Assembly: GCF_029714305.1 (NCBI RefSeq)
Contig: NZ_CP121647.1
Span: 3,244,501 to 3,308,500 of the forward strand
Direction: 5' to 3'
Origin: Bradyrhizobium sp. CB3481
GTDB taxonomy: Bacteria > Pseudomonadota > Alphaproteobacteria > Rhizobiales > Xanthobacteraceae
DNA: 64,000 nucleotides
This document shows, one piece after another, positions 25,182 to 34,900 of this stretch. The translations under genes and the position numbers were made by a program. Under the pieces are notes generated by a model that worked only from the letters and a program-made list of their open reading frames with translations, did not search any database and was not told the origin of the DNA. The stretch's first letter is position 1. Every line of letters begins with the position of its first letter.

Positions 25182-25844
25182 TCACCTCGCCTTGAAGATG
25201 ACGCGGCCGAGCGCGCGCAGCGCGGCGCGCATCAGCATTGCGAGTACGAGGTAGGCGAGCGCGACCAGCAGGTAGACCTCGAAGTTCCGGAAGTTCCGCG
25301 ACGCCACGAAGTTGGCGGCATAGGTCAGGTCTTCCGCCGAGATCTGCGACACCACCGCCGAACCCAACATCACGATGATGATCTGCGACGACAGCGCCGG
25401 ATAGATTTTCCGGAACGCCTGGTTGAGCACGATGTGGCGCAGCACCTCCCATTTGGTCATGGCGAGGCTGAGGCCGGCTTCGACATGTCCTTTAGGGACC
25501 GCCTCGATGCCGGCGCGGATGATCTCGGTCGAATAGGCGCCGAGATTGATGACCATGGCGAGGAAGGCCGCGGTGGTTTCGCTGAGCTTCAGCCCGAGCG
25601 CCGGCAGGCCAAAGAAGATGAAGAACAACTGCACGATGAACGGCGTGTTGCGGATCAATTCCACATACACCGCGACGATGCGGCCGAGCCAAACGGGTCC
25701 GAACGTGCGCGCCGCGGCGCCCGCGGTGCCGACGGCGATGCCGGCGACGGTCGACACGATCGTCAGCACGATCGTGAAGACCAGCCCGTACAGCAGCACG
25801 TTCCAGTAGGGCAGCAGTTCGGCGAATTGCAGCTTGTAGGACAC
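25182..25844 (-). CDS. Polar amino-acid ABC transporter permease
   Basis: 220 aa, a paralogue of the adjacent permease. It carries the ELIRNTPFIVQLFFIFFG motif and an EAA loop (GHVEAGLSLAMTKWEVLRHI). Together with the gene at 24527 it would form the heterodimeric inner-membrane channel. It lies 20 nt after the binding-protein gene. Confidence 0.95.
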   Translation of the reverse strand: MSYKLQFAELLPYWNVLLYGLVFTIVLTIVSTVAGIAVGTAGAAARTFGPVWLGRIVAVYVELIRNTPFIVQLFFIFFGLPALGLKLSETTAAFLAMVINLGAYSTEIIRAGIEAVPKGHVEAGLSLAMTKWEVLRHIVLNQAFRKIYPALSSQIIIVMLGSAVVSQISAEDLTYAANFVASRNFRNFEVYLLVALAYLVLAMLMRAALRALGRVIFKAR

Positions 25845-25864
25845 TCGGGCGCCCCGGCCTTACG

Positions 25865-26644
25865 TCAGAAGCCGGGCGGCAATGGCGCTTTCAGCCATTT
25901 CTCCGACAGTTTGCCGATCTCGCCCGATGCCTTGGCCTTGGTGATGATCTCGTTGACCTTGGCGAGCAGCGCCGGCTCGTTCTTGTTGAGCCCGACATAG
26001 CAGGGGCTGTCCTTGATTACGAATTTCAGCGTCGGCGCGCGGGCAGGGACCTTTTCGGCGATCGCAGCCGCAACCGTGTTGCCGGTGGCGATCAGATCGA
26101 CCTGGCCGGAGACGAACGCGGCGATGGTGGCGTTGTTATCCTCGAAGCGCTTCACCGTCGCATCCGGCGGCACCATGGCCGTCAATGCCTGCTCCTCGAT
26201 CGCGCCACGGGTGGCGCCGATCGTCTTGCCCTTGAGGTCGGCAGCGCTCGTAACCGCGATCGCCTTGGTGCCGAACACGGCCGAGAAGAACGGCGCATAG
26301 GCGATCGAGAAGTCGATGACCTTTTCGCGCTCCTCGTTCTTGCCGAGGCTGGAGATGACGAGGTCGGCCTTGTTGGTCTGCAGGTAGGGGATGCGGTTGG
26401 CGCTGGTCACCGGAATGATCTCGGTCTTCACCCCGAGTTCCTTGCCGATCAGGTTGGCCATATCGATGTCGTAGCCCTGCGGCTTGAGATCGAGCCCGGC
26501 CGAGCCGAACGGTGCGAAATCCTGCGGCACCGCGATCTTGATCACCTTCGATTTCATGATGTTATCGAGGGCGTCGGCATGGGCTTGCGTCGCCACCGCG
26601 GCAGTCACGAGTGCGGCGGCAAGCATCAATCTCTTGAACAACAT
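25865..26644 (-). CDS. Amino-acid ABC transporter substrate-binding protein
   Basis: 259 aa. A signal peptide (LMLAAALVTAAVATQAHA) is followed by an SBP_bac_3 domain with ITIAVPQDFAPFGS-like and GYDIDMANLIGKELGVK segments, the hallmark of cluster F solute-binding proteins. The ligand cannot be told from sequence. It is the first gene of the operon and has a GGAGACC ribosome binding site. The upstream 200 nt hold its promoter. Confidence 0.95.
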   Translation of the reverse strand: MLFKRLMLAAALVTAAVATQAHADALDNIMKSKVIKIAVPQDFAPFGSAGLDLKPQGYDIDMANLIGKELGVKTEIIPVTSANRIPYLQTNKADLVISSLGKNEEREKVIDFSIAYAPFFSAVFGTKAIAVTSAADLKGKTIGATRGAIEEQALTAMVPPDATVKRFEDNNATIAAFVSGQVDLIATGNTVAAAIAEKVPARAPTLKFVIKDSPCYVGLNKNEPALLAKVNEIITKAKASGEIGKLSEKWLKAPLPPGF

Positions 26645-26863
26645 ACTAAAGGTCTCCGAGGTTACGTCGAATACGCGCCCTGCGAGATGTTCTCTCGGTG
26701 CGTATCATCAGGCGATGTGGCCCGGCTCCACGTCGTGATTCGACCCTGCCTCACGCCTCGCATTTAGGCAATGCTTGGCCGTGCTTTTTTTGGAGGCTGT
26801 TTGTGAAGCGTTTTCGAGCATGGTCGCGAGACCGTGCGGTGTCAGAGAACCGGCGGTTCGTGA

Positions 26864-27418
26864 TTACCGCAGGCCTTCATAGACCATGAAGCCGCGGGCG
26901 ATCGCGAGCTTGCGCAAGGCGCGGGGGACGAGCTTTTGCGGCGTGTGCAAATAGCGCCACGACGTCAGCTTGAAATTGCTGATCGTGCCGAGGTCGTCTT
27001 CAAACGGCGCCAACAATCCGGTCAGGCTGATCGGCGCATGCGCCCGGTTGTTGAAGGGCAGCAGCAACAACTCCAGATGTGCCGTCTTGCCTTCGTCCGA
27101 GACCGCGGTGACGCCGGCAACCGCCGGCAGCATTTCTTCCGCGACATAGGTGATGATGTCCTCGATCTCGCGGCGGCTGTCGTCGGCGAACAGCGTCGAA
27201 AAACTGGCGTCCTTGAGGTCGCGGCCGAGCAGGGCGCTGACCCGCGTTCCGGCGACGCGAAACGGATAGCCGGCCTCGTTGTCGTAAGACAGCACGAAGA
27301 TGTCGCCGAGCAGCTCGCGCACCGCCCCCGGCTCGATCTCGCTGCGGTCCGGCGCCCGGGCATCGCCGCGCTTCGCATTCCAATAGGCGAAGAACTCGCG
27401 GCTCGATGGGTGTTTCAT
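26864..27418 (-). CDS. PAS domain protein (PAS_5-like)
   Basis: 184 aa from the ATG at 27418 (MKHPSSREFFAYWNAKRG); an ATG at 27526 is an alternative. It has the hallmarks of the alphaproteobacterial PAS_5 family: REFFAYWNAKRG, then ELLGDIFVLSYDNEAGYPFR and AGTRVSALLGRDLKD. It is a probable cytoplasmic sensory protein without a transmitter domain. The partner is unknown. Confidence 0.85.
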   Translation of the reverse strand: MKHPSSREFFAYWNAKRGDARAPDRSEIEPGAVRELLGDIFVLSYDNEAGYPFRVAGTRVSALLGRDLKDASFSTLFADDSRREIEDIITYVAEEMLPAVAGVTAVSDEGKTAHLELLLLPFNNRAHAPISLTGLLAPFEDDLGTISNFKLTSWRYLHTPQKLVPRALRKLAIARGFMVYEGLR

Positions 27419-27766
27419 GTCCTTGTCCTTCGCCCCCGGGTTGCTTGCCGCGAGACATTTCTGTCCCGCTTTTGCGCAACACGCCTTCCCTTGGCTGTTG
27501 TGCAGGAGGGGCTTTGCAGCGTCCATGCCGTTGAGCCGATTTGGCCTCGCCGGACGCGGCTTTGCGTTGTTAACGTTAAATTAACTATGAGGTTGGCGAG
27601 GGCGGGTCGCCGCGCATAGGGTGGAACGCATCGGACGGCGCCGGCTTATCTCAGGGTAACTCCGGCGCAGTTGGTACACAGTGGCGTCAAACAGTTTGGT
27701 CATCGCGCGGGGAGGGGTGGGGATGTAATCCTCCGCTCCTGGGGCGTGAGAAGATCAGCAGGACAA

Positions 27767-27797
27767 GGGAGGATGTTCTCAGCATCCTCCCTTTTTC
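27767..27797 (+). terminator. Orphan intrinsic terminator
   Basis: A 9-bp perfect stem (GGGAGGATG / CATCCTCCC) is followed by TTTTT on the plus strand. No plus-strand protein gene ends just upstream, so it may close a small RNA or a leader transcript. Confidence 0.7.
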
Positions 27798-27817
27798 GTT
27801 TTCGGATGGAGCACATT

Positions 27818-27936
27818 TCGTGCCCCGGACGCGGCGCAGCGCCTCTTGGCGGTGCGACGCAGAGCCGAGGCCTAAAAGCTTCTGGGTCCCGGCTCTGCGT
27901 CGCGTCACTTCGTGCCGCGCCGCGTCCGGGACACGA
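27818..27936. repeat. Large palindromic intergenic repeat
   Basis: Outer arms (TCGTGcCCCGGACGCGGCGC and its near complement at 27917-27936) and inner arms (GACGCAGAGCCG / CGGCTCTGCGTC) form a 119-bp cruciform-like unit. It has the form of a dispersed rhizobial palindrome. Only one copy is seen here. Confidence 0.75.
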
Positions 27937-28023
27937 AAGCTGTGTTTGCGCACTTGCGCAGGGCGGGCAAAGCCGCCTATCTGGACCCATACGCCTTCAA
28001 GCCCAGCTAAGGTCCTGGTCCCC

Positions 28024-28812
28024 TTGGAATCCCAGCCCTACTCCTCCGATGTTGAGCCGCCGGCCGCGCCGCATGAGCCGATCCTGACGCTGCCGGGTGC
28101 GCTGACGGCCTATATCGCGCTGATCGCCATCATTCACTTGCGGGTGCTGCTGCCGGCGGAGCTGGAGAACTGGACCATCGACGTGTTCGGTTTCATCCCG
28201 AAGCGCTACGATTCCACGCTGCTCAAAATTACCTTTCCCGGCGGAGCGGGCGCCAAGGTCTGGACCTTCGTCACCTATTCGCTGCTGCACGCCAATCTCA
28301 GCCATATCGGCTTCAACGTCCTGTGGCTGCTGCCGTTCGGCAGCGCGCTGGCGCGCCGGTTCGGCCCCGTCAGGTTCTTCACGTTCATGGCGGTGACGGC
28401 GGCGGCGGGCGCGTTGGCGCATCTCGTCACCCATGAGCACGCGATCGCGCCGATGATCGGCGCCTCGGCCTCGGTTTCGGGCGCCATGGCCGCCGCCATC
28501 CGCTTTGCCTTCGTACGTGGAAGCTTTCTTTCGCTCCGGCGGGGCGATGCGGACGCCGCCGCCAAGGTTCCGGCGCTGTCGTTGTCCCGTGCACTGCGCA
28601 ACCCGCGGGTGCTCGGATTTCTGGCGGTGTGGTTTGGCGTCAACATCATCTTCGGCCTGGGCTCGATTTCGATCGGTGCCGAGGGTGCCACTGTTGCATG
28701 GCAGGCGCATATCGGCGGGTTTCTTGCCGGCCTGATGTTGTTTTCGCTGTTCGATCCGGTGCCGCACGGCATGCCGCACGCGGCATCGCCGGACGAGTCC
28801 GGCCGCGTCTGA
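28024..28812 (+). CDS. Rhomboid-family intramembrane serine protease
   Basis: 262 aa from a TTG at 28024 (reads ESQPYSSDVEPP after the start) with AAGG about 10 nt upstream. The long open frame back to 27820 runs through the palindromic repeat and is not coding. The catalytic Ser lies in GASASVSG and the His in WQAHIGGFLAG, the rhomboid dyad; HANLSHIGFNVLWLLPFG carries the conserved HxxxN oxyanion element. Six or more transmembrane helices. The substrate is unknown. Confidence 0.9.
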   Translation: MESQPYSSDVEPPAAPHEPILTLPGALTAYIALIAIIHLRVLLPAELENWTIDVFGFIPKRYDSTLLKITFPGGAGAKVWTFVTYSLLHANLSHIGFNVLWLLPFGSALARRFGPVRFFTFMAVTAAAGALAHLVTHEHAIAPMIGASASVSGAMAAAIRFAFVRGSFLSLRRGDADAAAKVPALSLSRALRNPRVLGFLAVWFGVNIIFGLGSISIGAEGATVAWQAHIGGFLAGLMLFSLFDPVPHGMPHAASPDESGRV

Positions 28813-29002
28813 TCGCCGCTTGCGGCGAGGGGCGATTTCATTCATCATCCACTACAAAAGTTGTACGCAAGCCAATGCCGCTGCGACGCCATGGCAGCCG
28901 CGCTTGCTGGCCGTGCCCCGAAACGAAACCGGCGCGGAACTGTTGATTGAAGACTCGCGAACAAGTCGGGCCCTCGGGCGCGAACGGATTCAGGAGGCGA
29001 CA

Positions 29003-29431
29003 ATGACGGTACGTTCAATTCTCGACACCAAGGGCCATCAGATCACGAGCGTCGAGCCGGACGCCAAGCTTTCGGCTGCGATCAAGATCCTCAGCGAGCG
29101 CAAGATCGGCGCGGTGCTGGTGATGAACGACGGGCGGCTCGAAGGAATTTTGTCGGAGCGCGACATCGTTCGCGTGCTGGGCGAGCGCGGCGCCAGGGTG
29201 CTGGAGGAACCGGTCGGTGCCGTCATGACGCGGAAGGTCGTGAGCTGCCGCGAGTCGGATACCGTCGCAGGGATCATGGAAATGATGACGATCGGCAAGT
29301 TCCGCCATTTGCCGGTCGTCGAGAACGGCAAGGTGGTGGGCCTGATTTCGATCGGTGACATCGTCAAGCGCCGCGTCCAGGAATACGAGGCCGAGCAGGA
29401 AGCGCTGCGCGACTACATCAAGACGGCTTGA
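29003..29431 (+). CDS. CBS domain pair protein
   Basis: 142 aa with an AGGAGG ribosome binding site. Two CBS domains are seen: residues about 8-60 (AIKILSERKIGAVLVMNDG and ILSERDIVRVL) and 75-130 (IMEMMTIGKFRHLPVVENG and LISIGDIVKRR). This stand-alone Bateman module probably binds an adenine nucleotide and regulates a partner. It converges on the patatin gene, which ends 3 nt downstream. Confidence 0.92.
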   Translation: MTVRSILDTKGHQITSVEPDAKLSAAIKILSERKIGAVLVMNDGRLEGILSERDIVRVLGERGARVLEEPVGAVMTRKVVSCRESDTVAGIMEMMTIGKFRHLPVVENGKVVGLISIGDIVKRRVQEYEAEQEALRDYIKTA

Positions 29432-29434
29432 TCG

Positions 29435-30502
29435 CTATTCCTTGTCCGCCTTGTCGACCGGCGGTTCGGCTACGGCAGCCTGCGGCGCCAGAATATGGAT
29501 CGCCTCCTGGATCGAATCGATCGCGCGCTCGGCCGCCTTGACGCCATGGGCGATCAGGTCGTCGGCACGGTGGAAATCGAACCAGCCGATCTTGCCGACG
29601 CGGGGCGAGATCAGGAGATCGGGCGGGTCGCCGGCAAGCCGGGCGCGGGTGATGCGGTCCTGCATGATGTTGAAGGCATCGACCATCACCGAGGAGATGC
29701 CCGGCCGTCCGCCGCCGCCGAAGAACTCTCGCTTCATCGTGCGCTCGGCCGAGAAGAACTTTCCGATGCCGCGCCGGCGCGGCTCCGGCTCGGCTGCCAC
29801 CTCGGGCATCACCGATACCGAAACGCTGGGCACGGCGCCATGCGAATAGATCGTGGTGGAGTGCGCGAAGACGTCGCTGGAAAGATTGGCGGCGATGACG
29901 ATTTCGGCGCCGAGCGCGCGCGCCGCCGACACCGGCACCGGATTGACCAGCGCGCCGTCGACCAGCCAGCGGTCACCCACCAATACCGGCGAAAAAATTC
30001 CAGGCAGCGCGTAGGAGGCGCGCATCGCGTCCACCATCGGGCCATGGGTCAGCCAGATCTCGTGGCCCGTACGCACCTCGGTCGCTACCGTGGCAAATTT
30101 CACCGGCAACTCCTCGATCAGGCTCTGGCCGAGCGCGGTCTCCAGTTCGGCCGCGAGCTTGGCGCCGCCGATCAGGCCGGAGCCGTTCAGGCGGATGTCG
30201 AGGTAGGATAGGACGGTTCGCGGCTGCAGGCTGCGCGCCCATTCCTCCAGCGTATCGAGGTGTCCGGCGGCATAGGCACCGCCGACCACGGCGCCGATCG
30301 ACGTTCCGACCACGACATTGGGCATGATTCCATGGGCGGCCAGCGTCCGGACGATGCCGATATGGGCAAAGCCGCGCGCGGCGCCGCCGCCCAGCGCCAG
30401 CCCGATCACCGGCCGGCGAATGCTGCCGAGCCCCACTTTGTCCTGGGCTTTCTCCTGGGCGTCAGCACCCTTTTGGCCGCGGCCCATCCAGCTATCCAAC
30501 AC
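29435..30502 (-). CDS. Patatin-like phospholipase
   Basis: 355 aa. The glycine-rich oxyanion motif GLALGGGAARGFAHIG, the nucleophile GTSIGA and the Asp dyad partner in VDGALVNP are all present, as in the RssA/patatin family. It probably hydrolyses acyl lipids near the membrane. The start is a GTG at 30502 with AGGAG 8 nt upstream, better placed than the ATG at 30487; the longer frame to 30631 has no support. Confidence 0.92.
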   Translation of the reverse strand: MLDSWMGRGQKGADAQEKAQDKVGLGSIRRPVIGLALGGGAARGFAHIGIVRTLAAHGIMPNVVVGTSIGAVVGGAYAAGHLDTLEEWARSLQPRTVLSYLDIRLNGSGLIGGAKLAAELETALGQSLIEELPVKFATVATEVRTGHEIWLTHGPMVDAMRASYALPGIFSPVLVGDRWLVDGALVNPVPVSAARALGAEIVIAANLSSDVFAHSTTIYSHGAVPSVSVSVMPEVAAEPEPRRRGIGKFFSAERTMKREFFGGGGRPGISSVMVDAFNIMQDRITRARLAGDPPDLLISPRVGKIGWFDFHRADDLIAHGVKAAERAIDSIQEAIHILAPQAAVAEPPVDKADKE

Positions 30503-30733
30503 GCAAAACTCTCCTGCGGCTGCAAAGGATATTCGCCGCGGCGCGGTCGCGCCAGAACTGCCTATTCCGATCCGGAGGCATGGTTTACGCCCCGAGGAAG
30601 CCGGCCTAGGCGGGGAATGTGACTGGACCACGACCGCCGCATTAACATTGGGTACCGGGGGCGGTTCCGGCCCCCGTAGCTACCCGGACTGCGGCGCCGG
30701 AGGCTTGAATTCGCCGCGTTTTCGGTGAAAAGC

Positions 30734-31807
30734 ATGGCCATGATTTCGGGCGATCACGGTATCGTTGGGAGCGGGCGGGCCGGATGGCCTTTCCCGGCGC
30801 TGGCGCTTGCCTGGACGCTGCTGCTTCCGTCGGCCGCCTCGGCCCAGTGGTTCTCGGATCGCCCGCCGCCGGTGCCGCCGGCCGCCGTTCCCGAAAGCCA
30901 GTCCGGGCCTGCCATGAACCTGGCGCCGCCATCGGATACGAGGGGGCTGCCGCCGCTTTCCACACCGCTGACCCAGCCGACCCTCGTTCAGCCGCAGGTT
31001 ACCGCGGTGCCGCCGGTCGTACCGCCGCCTGCGGCGGCAACCCCCAACCAAGCCGTGCTGTCGCTGAACGCGCGCTATGGCAAGGACCTGCCTGTTATCA
31101 ACGGCGGGCTGGTGTGGCGGGTCTTCGCTGACAAGCCCGACGATACCGGCACGTTCAAGCTGATCCGCGAGGAGCGCGGCGCGACGCCGAACATCGTGCT
31201 GCCGCCCGGCAATTACGTCGTTCACGTCGCCCTTGGTCTCGTCAGCGCGGTACGTGCCGTGAACCTGAAGGCGGAGACCGACCGTGTCTCCTTCGTGCTG
31301 CCGGCCGGCGGGCTGCGTATCGAAGGTCGCGTCGGCTCCAGCAAGATTCCGCCGAACCAGATTTCATTCGCCCTCTACAAGGGCAGCCAGTTCGAGGGCG
31401 GCGCCGAGCGCTCCTCTTTCATCCCCAACGTCGCCGCCGGCGACGTCGCGCTGCTGCCGGAGGGCACCTATTACATCATCTCCAACTATGGCGACGCCAA
31501 CTCCGTCGTGCGCTCCGACATCCGCGTCCAGGCCGGCAAGCTGACCGACGTCACGGTTTCCCACCGCGCCGCGGTGATCACGCTGAAACTCGTCGGCGAC
31601 AAGGGCGGCGAAGCGCTCGCCAACACCGCATGGTCGGTGATCACGCCGGGTGGCGACGTCATCAAGGAATCGATCGGCGCGTTCCCGCGCGTGGTGCTGT
31701 CTGAGGGCGAATACCGCGCCATCGCCAAGAACGAAGGCAAGGTGTTCGAGCGATCTTTCAACGTCGTCAACGGTGTCGATGCCGAGGTCGAGGTCATCGC
31801 GCGCTAG
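30734..31807 (+). CDS. Secreted protein with proline-rich linker and beta domains
   Basis: 357 aa from the ATG at 30734; a GTG at 30725 is possible. A signal peptide (ALAWTLLLPSAASAQ) is followed by a Pro-rich stretch (about residues 45-105). Repeated beta-rich segments then follow, including NIVLPPGNYVVHVALG, ALLPEGTYYIISNYGDAN and RVVLSEGEYRAIAKNEGK. The three G-x-Y strands suggest repeated carboxypeptidase-regulatory or Ig-like modules. It is probably a periplasmic envelope protein; the function is unknown. Confidence 0.8.
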   Translation: MAMISGDHGIVGSGRAGWPFPALALAWTLLLPSAASAQWFSDRPPPVPPAAVPESQSGPAMNLAPPSDTRGLPPLSTPLTQPTLVQPQVTAVPPVVPPPAAATPNQAVLSLNARYGKDLPVINGGLVWRVFADKPDDTGTFKLIREERGATPNIVLPPGNYVVHVALGLVSAVRAVNLKAETDRVSFVLPAGGLRIEGRVGSSKIPPNQISFALYKGSQFEGGAERSSFIPNVAAGDVALLPEGTYYIISNYGDANSVVRSDIRVQAGKLTDVTVSHRAAVITLKLVGDKGGEALANTAWSVITPGGDVIKESIGAFPRVVLSEGEYRAIAKNEGKVFERSFNVVNGVDAEVEVIAR

Positions 31808-31858
31808 CCGCGGGATGGGTTGGCGGTACACCGCCGGGCTGTCTGGATAAAAAATCGC

Positions 31859-31880
31859 AAAACAACCCCATGCAAAGTAG
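31859..31880 (+). repeat. 22-bp dispersed repeat, copy 1
   Basis: The 22-mer (AAAACAACCCCATGCAAAG followed by TAG) is identical to 41701-41722. It sits between the convergent genes ending at 31807 and 31958. I recognise this string as recurring in Bradyrhizobium intergenic DNA, from memory only. Confidence 0.7.
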
Positions 31881-31957
31881 AATTTGCCCCGGTTGCCGGC
31901 CCCACGCCGCTTGCATCTGAGACACGAGAGGTCCGCCGTTGCCGCGGCGTGTCGGCC

Positions 31958-32521
31958 TCAAAACCGCGTCACGATATCGGACAGTGCGGGGCGAGGGCGG
32001 TCCTCGGCGGGCTTTGCCGGCGTGCCGATATGGATGAAGCCGGCGAGCTTTTCATCCGCCTTCAATCCGAGCCCGTCCAGCACGTCACGGTCGAACGCGA
32101 ACCAGCCGGTCAGCCAGTTGGCGCCATAGCCAAGCGCGGTAGCGGCTGTGACGATGTTCATCGCGCTGGCTCCGGCGGACAATTCCTGCTCCCAAGCCGG
32201 CACCTTTGGATGCGGCCTTGTGAAGCTGACCACCGCGATCACCAGCGGCGCGTCCATCAGCCGGCGCTTCTCGATCTCGATATCGGCTGTGGGGGCGGAC
32301 GGATTCTTCTTTGCGAATACCCGCGCGATGATGTCGCCAGCCCGTGCGCGCGCGTCGCCCTCGAACACGATGAAGCGCCACGGCGCCAGCTTGCCGTGGT
32401 CCGGCACCCGCGCGCCGATGGTCAGGATGGTATCGAGTTCGGAGGGCGACGGGCCGGGGCCGCTCATCTCGCGGGGTTTTACGGAGCGGCGGATCTTCAG
32501 GAGTTCGATAGCATCTAGCAC
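31958..32521 (-). CDS. Nitroreductase family protein
   Basis: 187 aa from a GTG at 32521, immediately before LDAIELLKIRRSVKP, the family's conserved N-terminus (R-R-S). FMN-binding features include GARVPDHGKLAPWRFIVFEG and the late GYGANWLTGW. It is a probable flavin-dependent NAD(P)H reductase of the YdjA type. An ATG at 32566 would run through a hairpin and is not preferred. Confidence 0.9.
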   Translation of the reverse strand: MLDAIELLKIRRSVKPREMSGPGPSPSELDTILTIGARVPDHGKLAPWRFIVFEGDARARAGDIIARVFAKKNPSAPTADIEIEKRRLMDAPLVIAVVSFTRPHPKVPAWEQELSAGASAMNIVTAATALGYGANWLTGWFAFDRDVLDGLGLKADEKLAGFIHIGTPAKPAEDRPRPALSDIVTRF

Positions 32522-32543
32522 AAGGGTCTCTTTCGTCGGAACG

Positions 32544-32571
32544 GGCTGTGCCAGAGATAATGGCACAGCCC
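32544..32571 (-). terminator. Hairpin between thrS and the nitroreductase gene
   Basis: A 10-bp perfect stem (GGCTGTGCCA / TGGCACAGCC) lies 33 nt after the thrS stop, without a T-run. It could end the thrS transcript or separate the two genes. Confidence 0.45.
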
Positions 32572-32603
32572 GTCCAGCGAAAGCCGATTTAGACCGATTA
32601 TGA

Positions 32604-34649
32604 TCAGGCCGCCGCCCGCGCCCGCTTCGCGTCCGGCGGGGTCGCTTCCTCGACGAGGGCGGCTATCGCCTCATCGGTCGGCATCACCTTCTGCCCGTCG
32701 CTGCCGAGCCGGCGAACCGAGACGGTGTGGGTCTCGGCTTCCTTCTTGCCGACGACGAGCAGGGCAGGGATTTTTGCCAGCGAGTGCTCGCGGACCTTGT
32801 AGTTGATCTTCTCGTTGCGCAGGTCGATCTCGACGCGAAGGCCTGCGCGCCGCGCGGCGGCGGCAACCACCTTGGCGTATTCGTCGCCCTCCGAAGTGAT
32901 GGTCGTGACCACCACCTGGGTCGGCGAGAGCCAGAGCGGGAAGTTGCCGGCAAAGTGCTCGATCAGGATGCCGATGAAGCGCTCCATCGAGCCGCAGATC
33001 GCGCGATGCACCATCACCGGCGCCTTCTTCGAGCCGTCGGCGTCGATGTAGAACGCGCCGAAGCGCTCCGGCAGGTTGAAGTCGACCTGTGTGGTGCCGC
33101 ATTGCCAGTCGCGGCCGATGGCGTCACGCAGCACATATTCGAACTTCGGCCCGTAGAACGCACCTTCGCCCGGATTGATCGCGGTCTTGATGCGGTTGCT
33201 GCCGCTGGCCTGAATTTCCGCAAGCACGGTCGCCATCACGCGCTCGGCGTGCTCCCACATCTCGTCGGTGCCGACGCGCTTCTCCGGCCGGGTCGAGAGT
33301 TTCACCGTCAGCTCGCCGTCGAAGCCGAAATCGGCGTAGGTCGACAGGATCAGCTCGTTGATCTTGAGGCACTCTTCCGCAAGCTGCGCCTCGGTGCAGA
33401 ACACATGGGCGTCGTCCTGGGTGAAGCCGCGCACGCGCATCAGGCCGTGCATGGCGCCCGACGCCTCATAGCGATGCACCACGCCGAACTCGGCGAGGCG
33501 CAACGGCAGGTCGCGGTAGCTCTTCAGACCGTGCTTGAAGATCTGCACATGGCCGGGGCAGTTCATCGGTTTGAGCGCAAACCAGCGCTTGTCCTCGGCC
33601 TCGTCGCCGGCCGACTGCGCCGCGAACATGTTCTCGCGATACCAGTCCCAATGGCCTGAGGTTTCCCACAACACCTTGTCGAGGATCTGCGGCGCGTTGA
33701 CCTCGTCATAGTCGCCGGTCAGGCGCCGCCGCATATAGGCGATCAGGGCCTGGAAGATGGTCCAGCCCTTCGGGTGCCAGAACACCACGCCGGGGCCTTC
33801 CTCCTGGAAGTGGAACAGGTCGAGCTCGCGGCCGAGCTTGCGGTGGTCGCGCTTCTCGGCTTCCTCGATCTGCTTGAGGTAAGCATCGAGCTCTTCCTGC
33901 CTGGCGAAGGCGGTGCCGTAGATGCGCGTCAGCATCGGGTTGTTGGCGTCGCCGCGCCAATAGGCGCCCGCCACCTTCATCAGCTTGAAGGCGCCTCCGA
34001 TCTTGCCGGTCGAGTTCATGTGCGGGCCGCGGCATAGGTCGAACCAGTCGCCCTGGAAATAGATCTTGATCGGCTCGTCGCCGGGAATGGCGTCGACCAG
34101 CTCAACCTTGAAGGCTTCGCCCTTGTCGCGAAACACCTGCTTGGTCTTCTCGCGGTCCCACACCTGCTTGGTGAAGGGCTTGTCGTGCGCGATGATCTCG
34201 CGCATCCGCTTTTCGATCGCGGTGAAGTCTTCCGGCGTGAATGGTTCGTTGCGGAAGAAGTCGTAATAGAAACCGTTCTCGATGACGGGGCCGATCGTGA
34301 CCTGCGTGCCCGGCCACAGCGACTGCACCGCTTCGGCCAGCACGTGCGCGCAGTCATGCCGGATTAGCTCCAGCGCGCGCGGATCCTCGCGGTTGATCAG
34401 CTCGAGCCTGGCATCCTGCGAGATCGGGTCGTTGAGATCGGTCACCACGCCGTCGAGCGCCATTGCCACCGTGCGCTTGGCAAGGGAAGGCGAGATACCC
34501 TTGGCGATGTCGAAGCCGGTGGTGCCCTTGGCGTAGTCGCGTTTCGCGCCGTCGGGGAAGGTAACTGTGATTTTTTCCAAGGGTTCGGCCGGTTTGAGAT
34601 TGGCGAGGCCAAACTGGAAGCCCGATGGGGGCGTATTCTGGTCAGGCAT
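32604..34649 (-). CDS. thrS: Threonine--tRNA ligase
   Basis: 681 aa class II aminoacyl-tRNA synthetase charging tRNA-Thr. An N-terminal TGS domain (about residues 27-88) is followed by the editing domain ([17 protein letters not shown]). The catalytic core contains [10 protein letters not shown] and [17 protein letters not shown], and the anticodon-binding domain ends the chain. It has full family length. It is divergent from the ClpP-like gene across about 250 nt that must hold both promoters. Confidence 0.98.
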   Translation of the reverse strand: MPDQNTPPSGFQFGLANLKPAEPLEKITVTFPDGAKRDYAKGTTGFDIAKGISPSLAKRTVAMALDGVVTDLNDPISQDARLELINREDPRALELIRHDCAHVLAEAVQSLWPGTQVTIGPVIENGFYYDFFRNEPFTPEDFTAIEKRMREIIAHDKPFTKQVWDREKTKQVFRDKGEAFKVELVDAIPGDEPIKIYFQGDWFDLCRGPHMNSTGKIGGAFKLMKVAGAYWRGDANNPMLTRIYGTAFARQEELDAYLKQIEEAEKRDHRKLGRELDLFHFQEEGPGVVFWHPKGWTIFQALIAYMRRRLTGDYDEVNAPQILDKVLWETSGHWDWYRENMFAAQSAGDEAEDKRWFALKPMNCPGHVQIFKHGLKSYRDLPLRLAEFGVVHRYEASGAMHGLMRVRGFTQDDAHVFCTEAQLAEECLKINELILSTYADFGFDGELTVKLSTRPEKRVGTDEMWEHAERVMATVLAEIQASGSNRIKTAINPGEGAFYGPKFEYVLRDAIGRDWQCGTTQVDFNLPERFGAFYIDADGSKKAPVMVHRAICGSMERFIGILIEHFAGNFPLWLSPTQVVVTTITSEGDEYAKVVAAAARRAGLRVEIDLRNEKINYKVREHSLAKIPALLVVGKKEAETHTVSVRRLGSDGQKVMPTDEAIAALVEEATPPDAKRARAAA

Positions 34650-34900
34650 TGTCGTCTCCTAGAGCTCACTCCTGCGAACGAGCGCAGGTAAGCGGGAAGC
34701 AGCAGCGGTATAGCAGGGGATTCGGCTCCTGCAATCGGGCAATATCGAGAAAATCGCGCGGAACGCCGGTCACAGAGAGCGGCGGGGCTGTGGATTGCCT
34801 GTGACGTCACATACAATGCGGTCCGCCGCTGGGCATTGCCGGGTTGCCTTGCATTGTTTAGCCTTTCGCTTTGCCCATTCGCCAAAATCGTTCCAGCCCG

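Larger units (their letters stand above)
27419..28023. other. Non-coding stretch of 605 nt
   Basis: No supported gene. It contains the PAS gene's upstream region, an orphan intrinsic terminator at 27767-27797, an 18-nt motif at 27709-27726 shared with 20338-20355, and a large inverted repeat at 27818-27936. Confidence 0.6.

Noticed and set aside
27820..28023. N-terminal extension of the rhomboid gene
   Set aside because: The frame runs through a large palindromic repeat. The TTG at 28024 is better placed.
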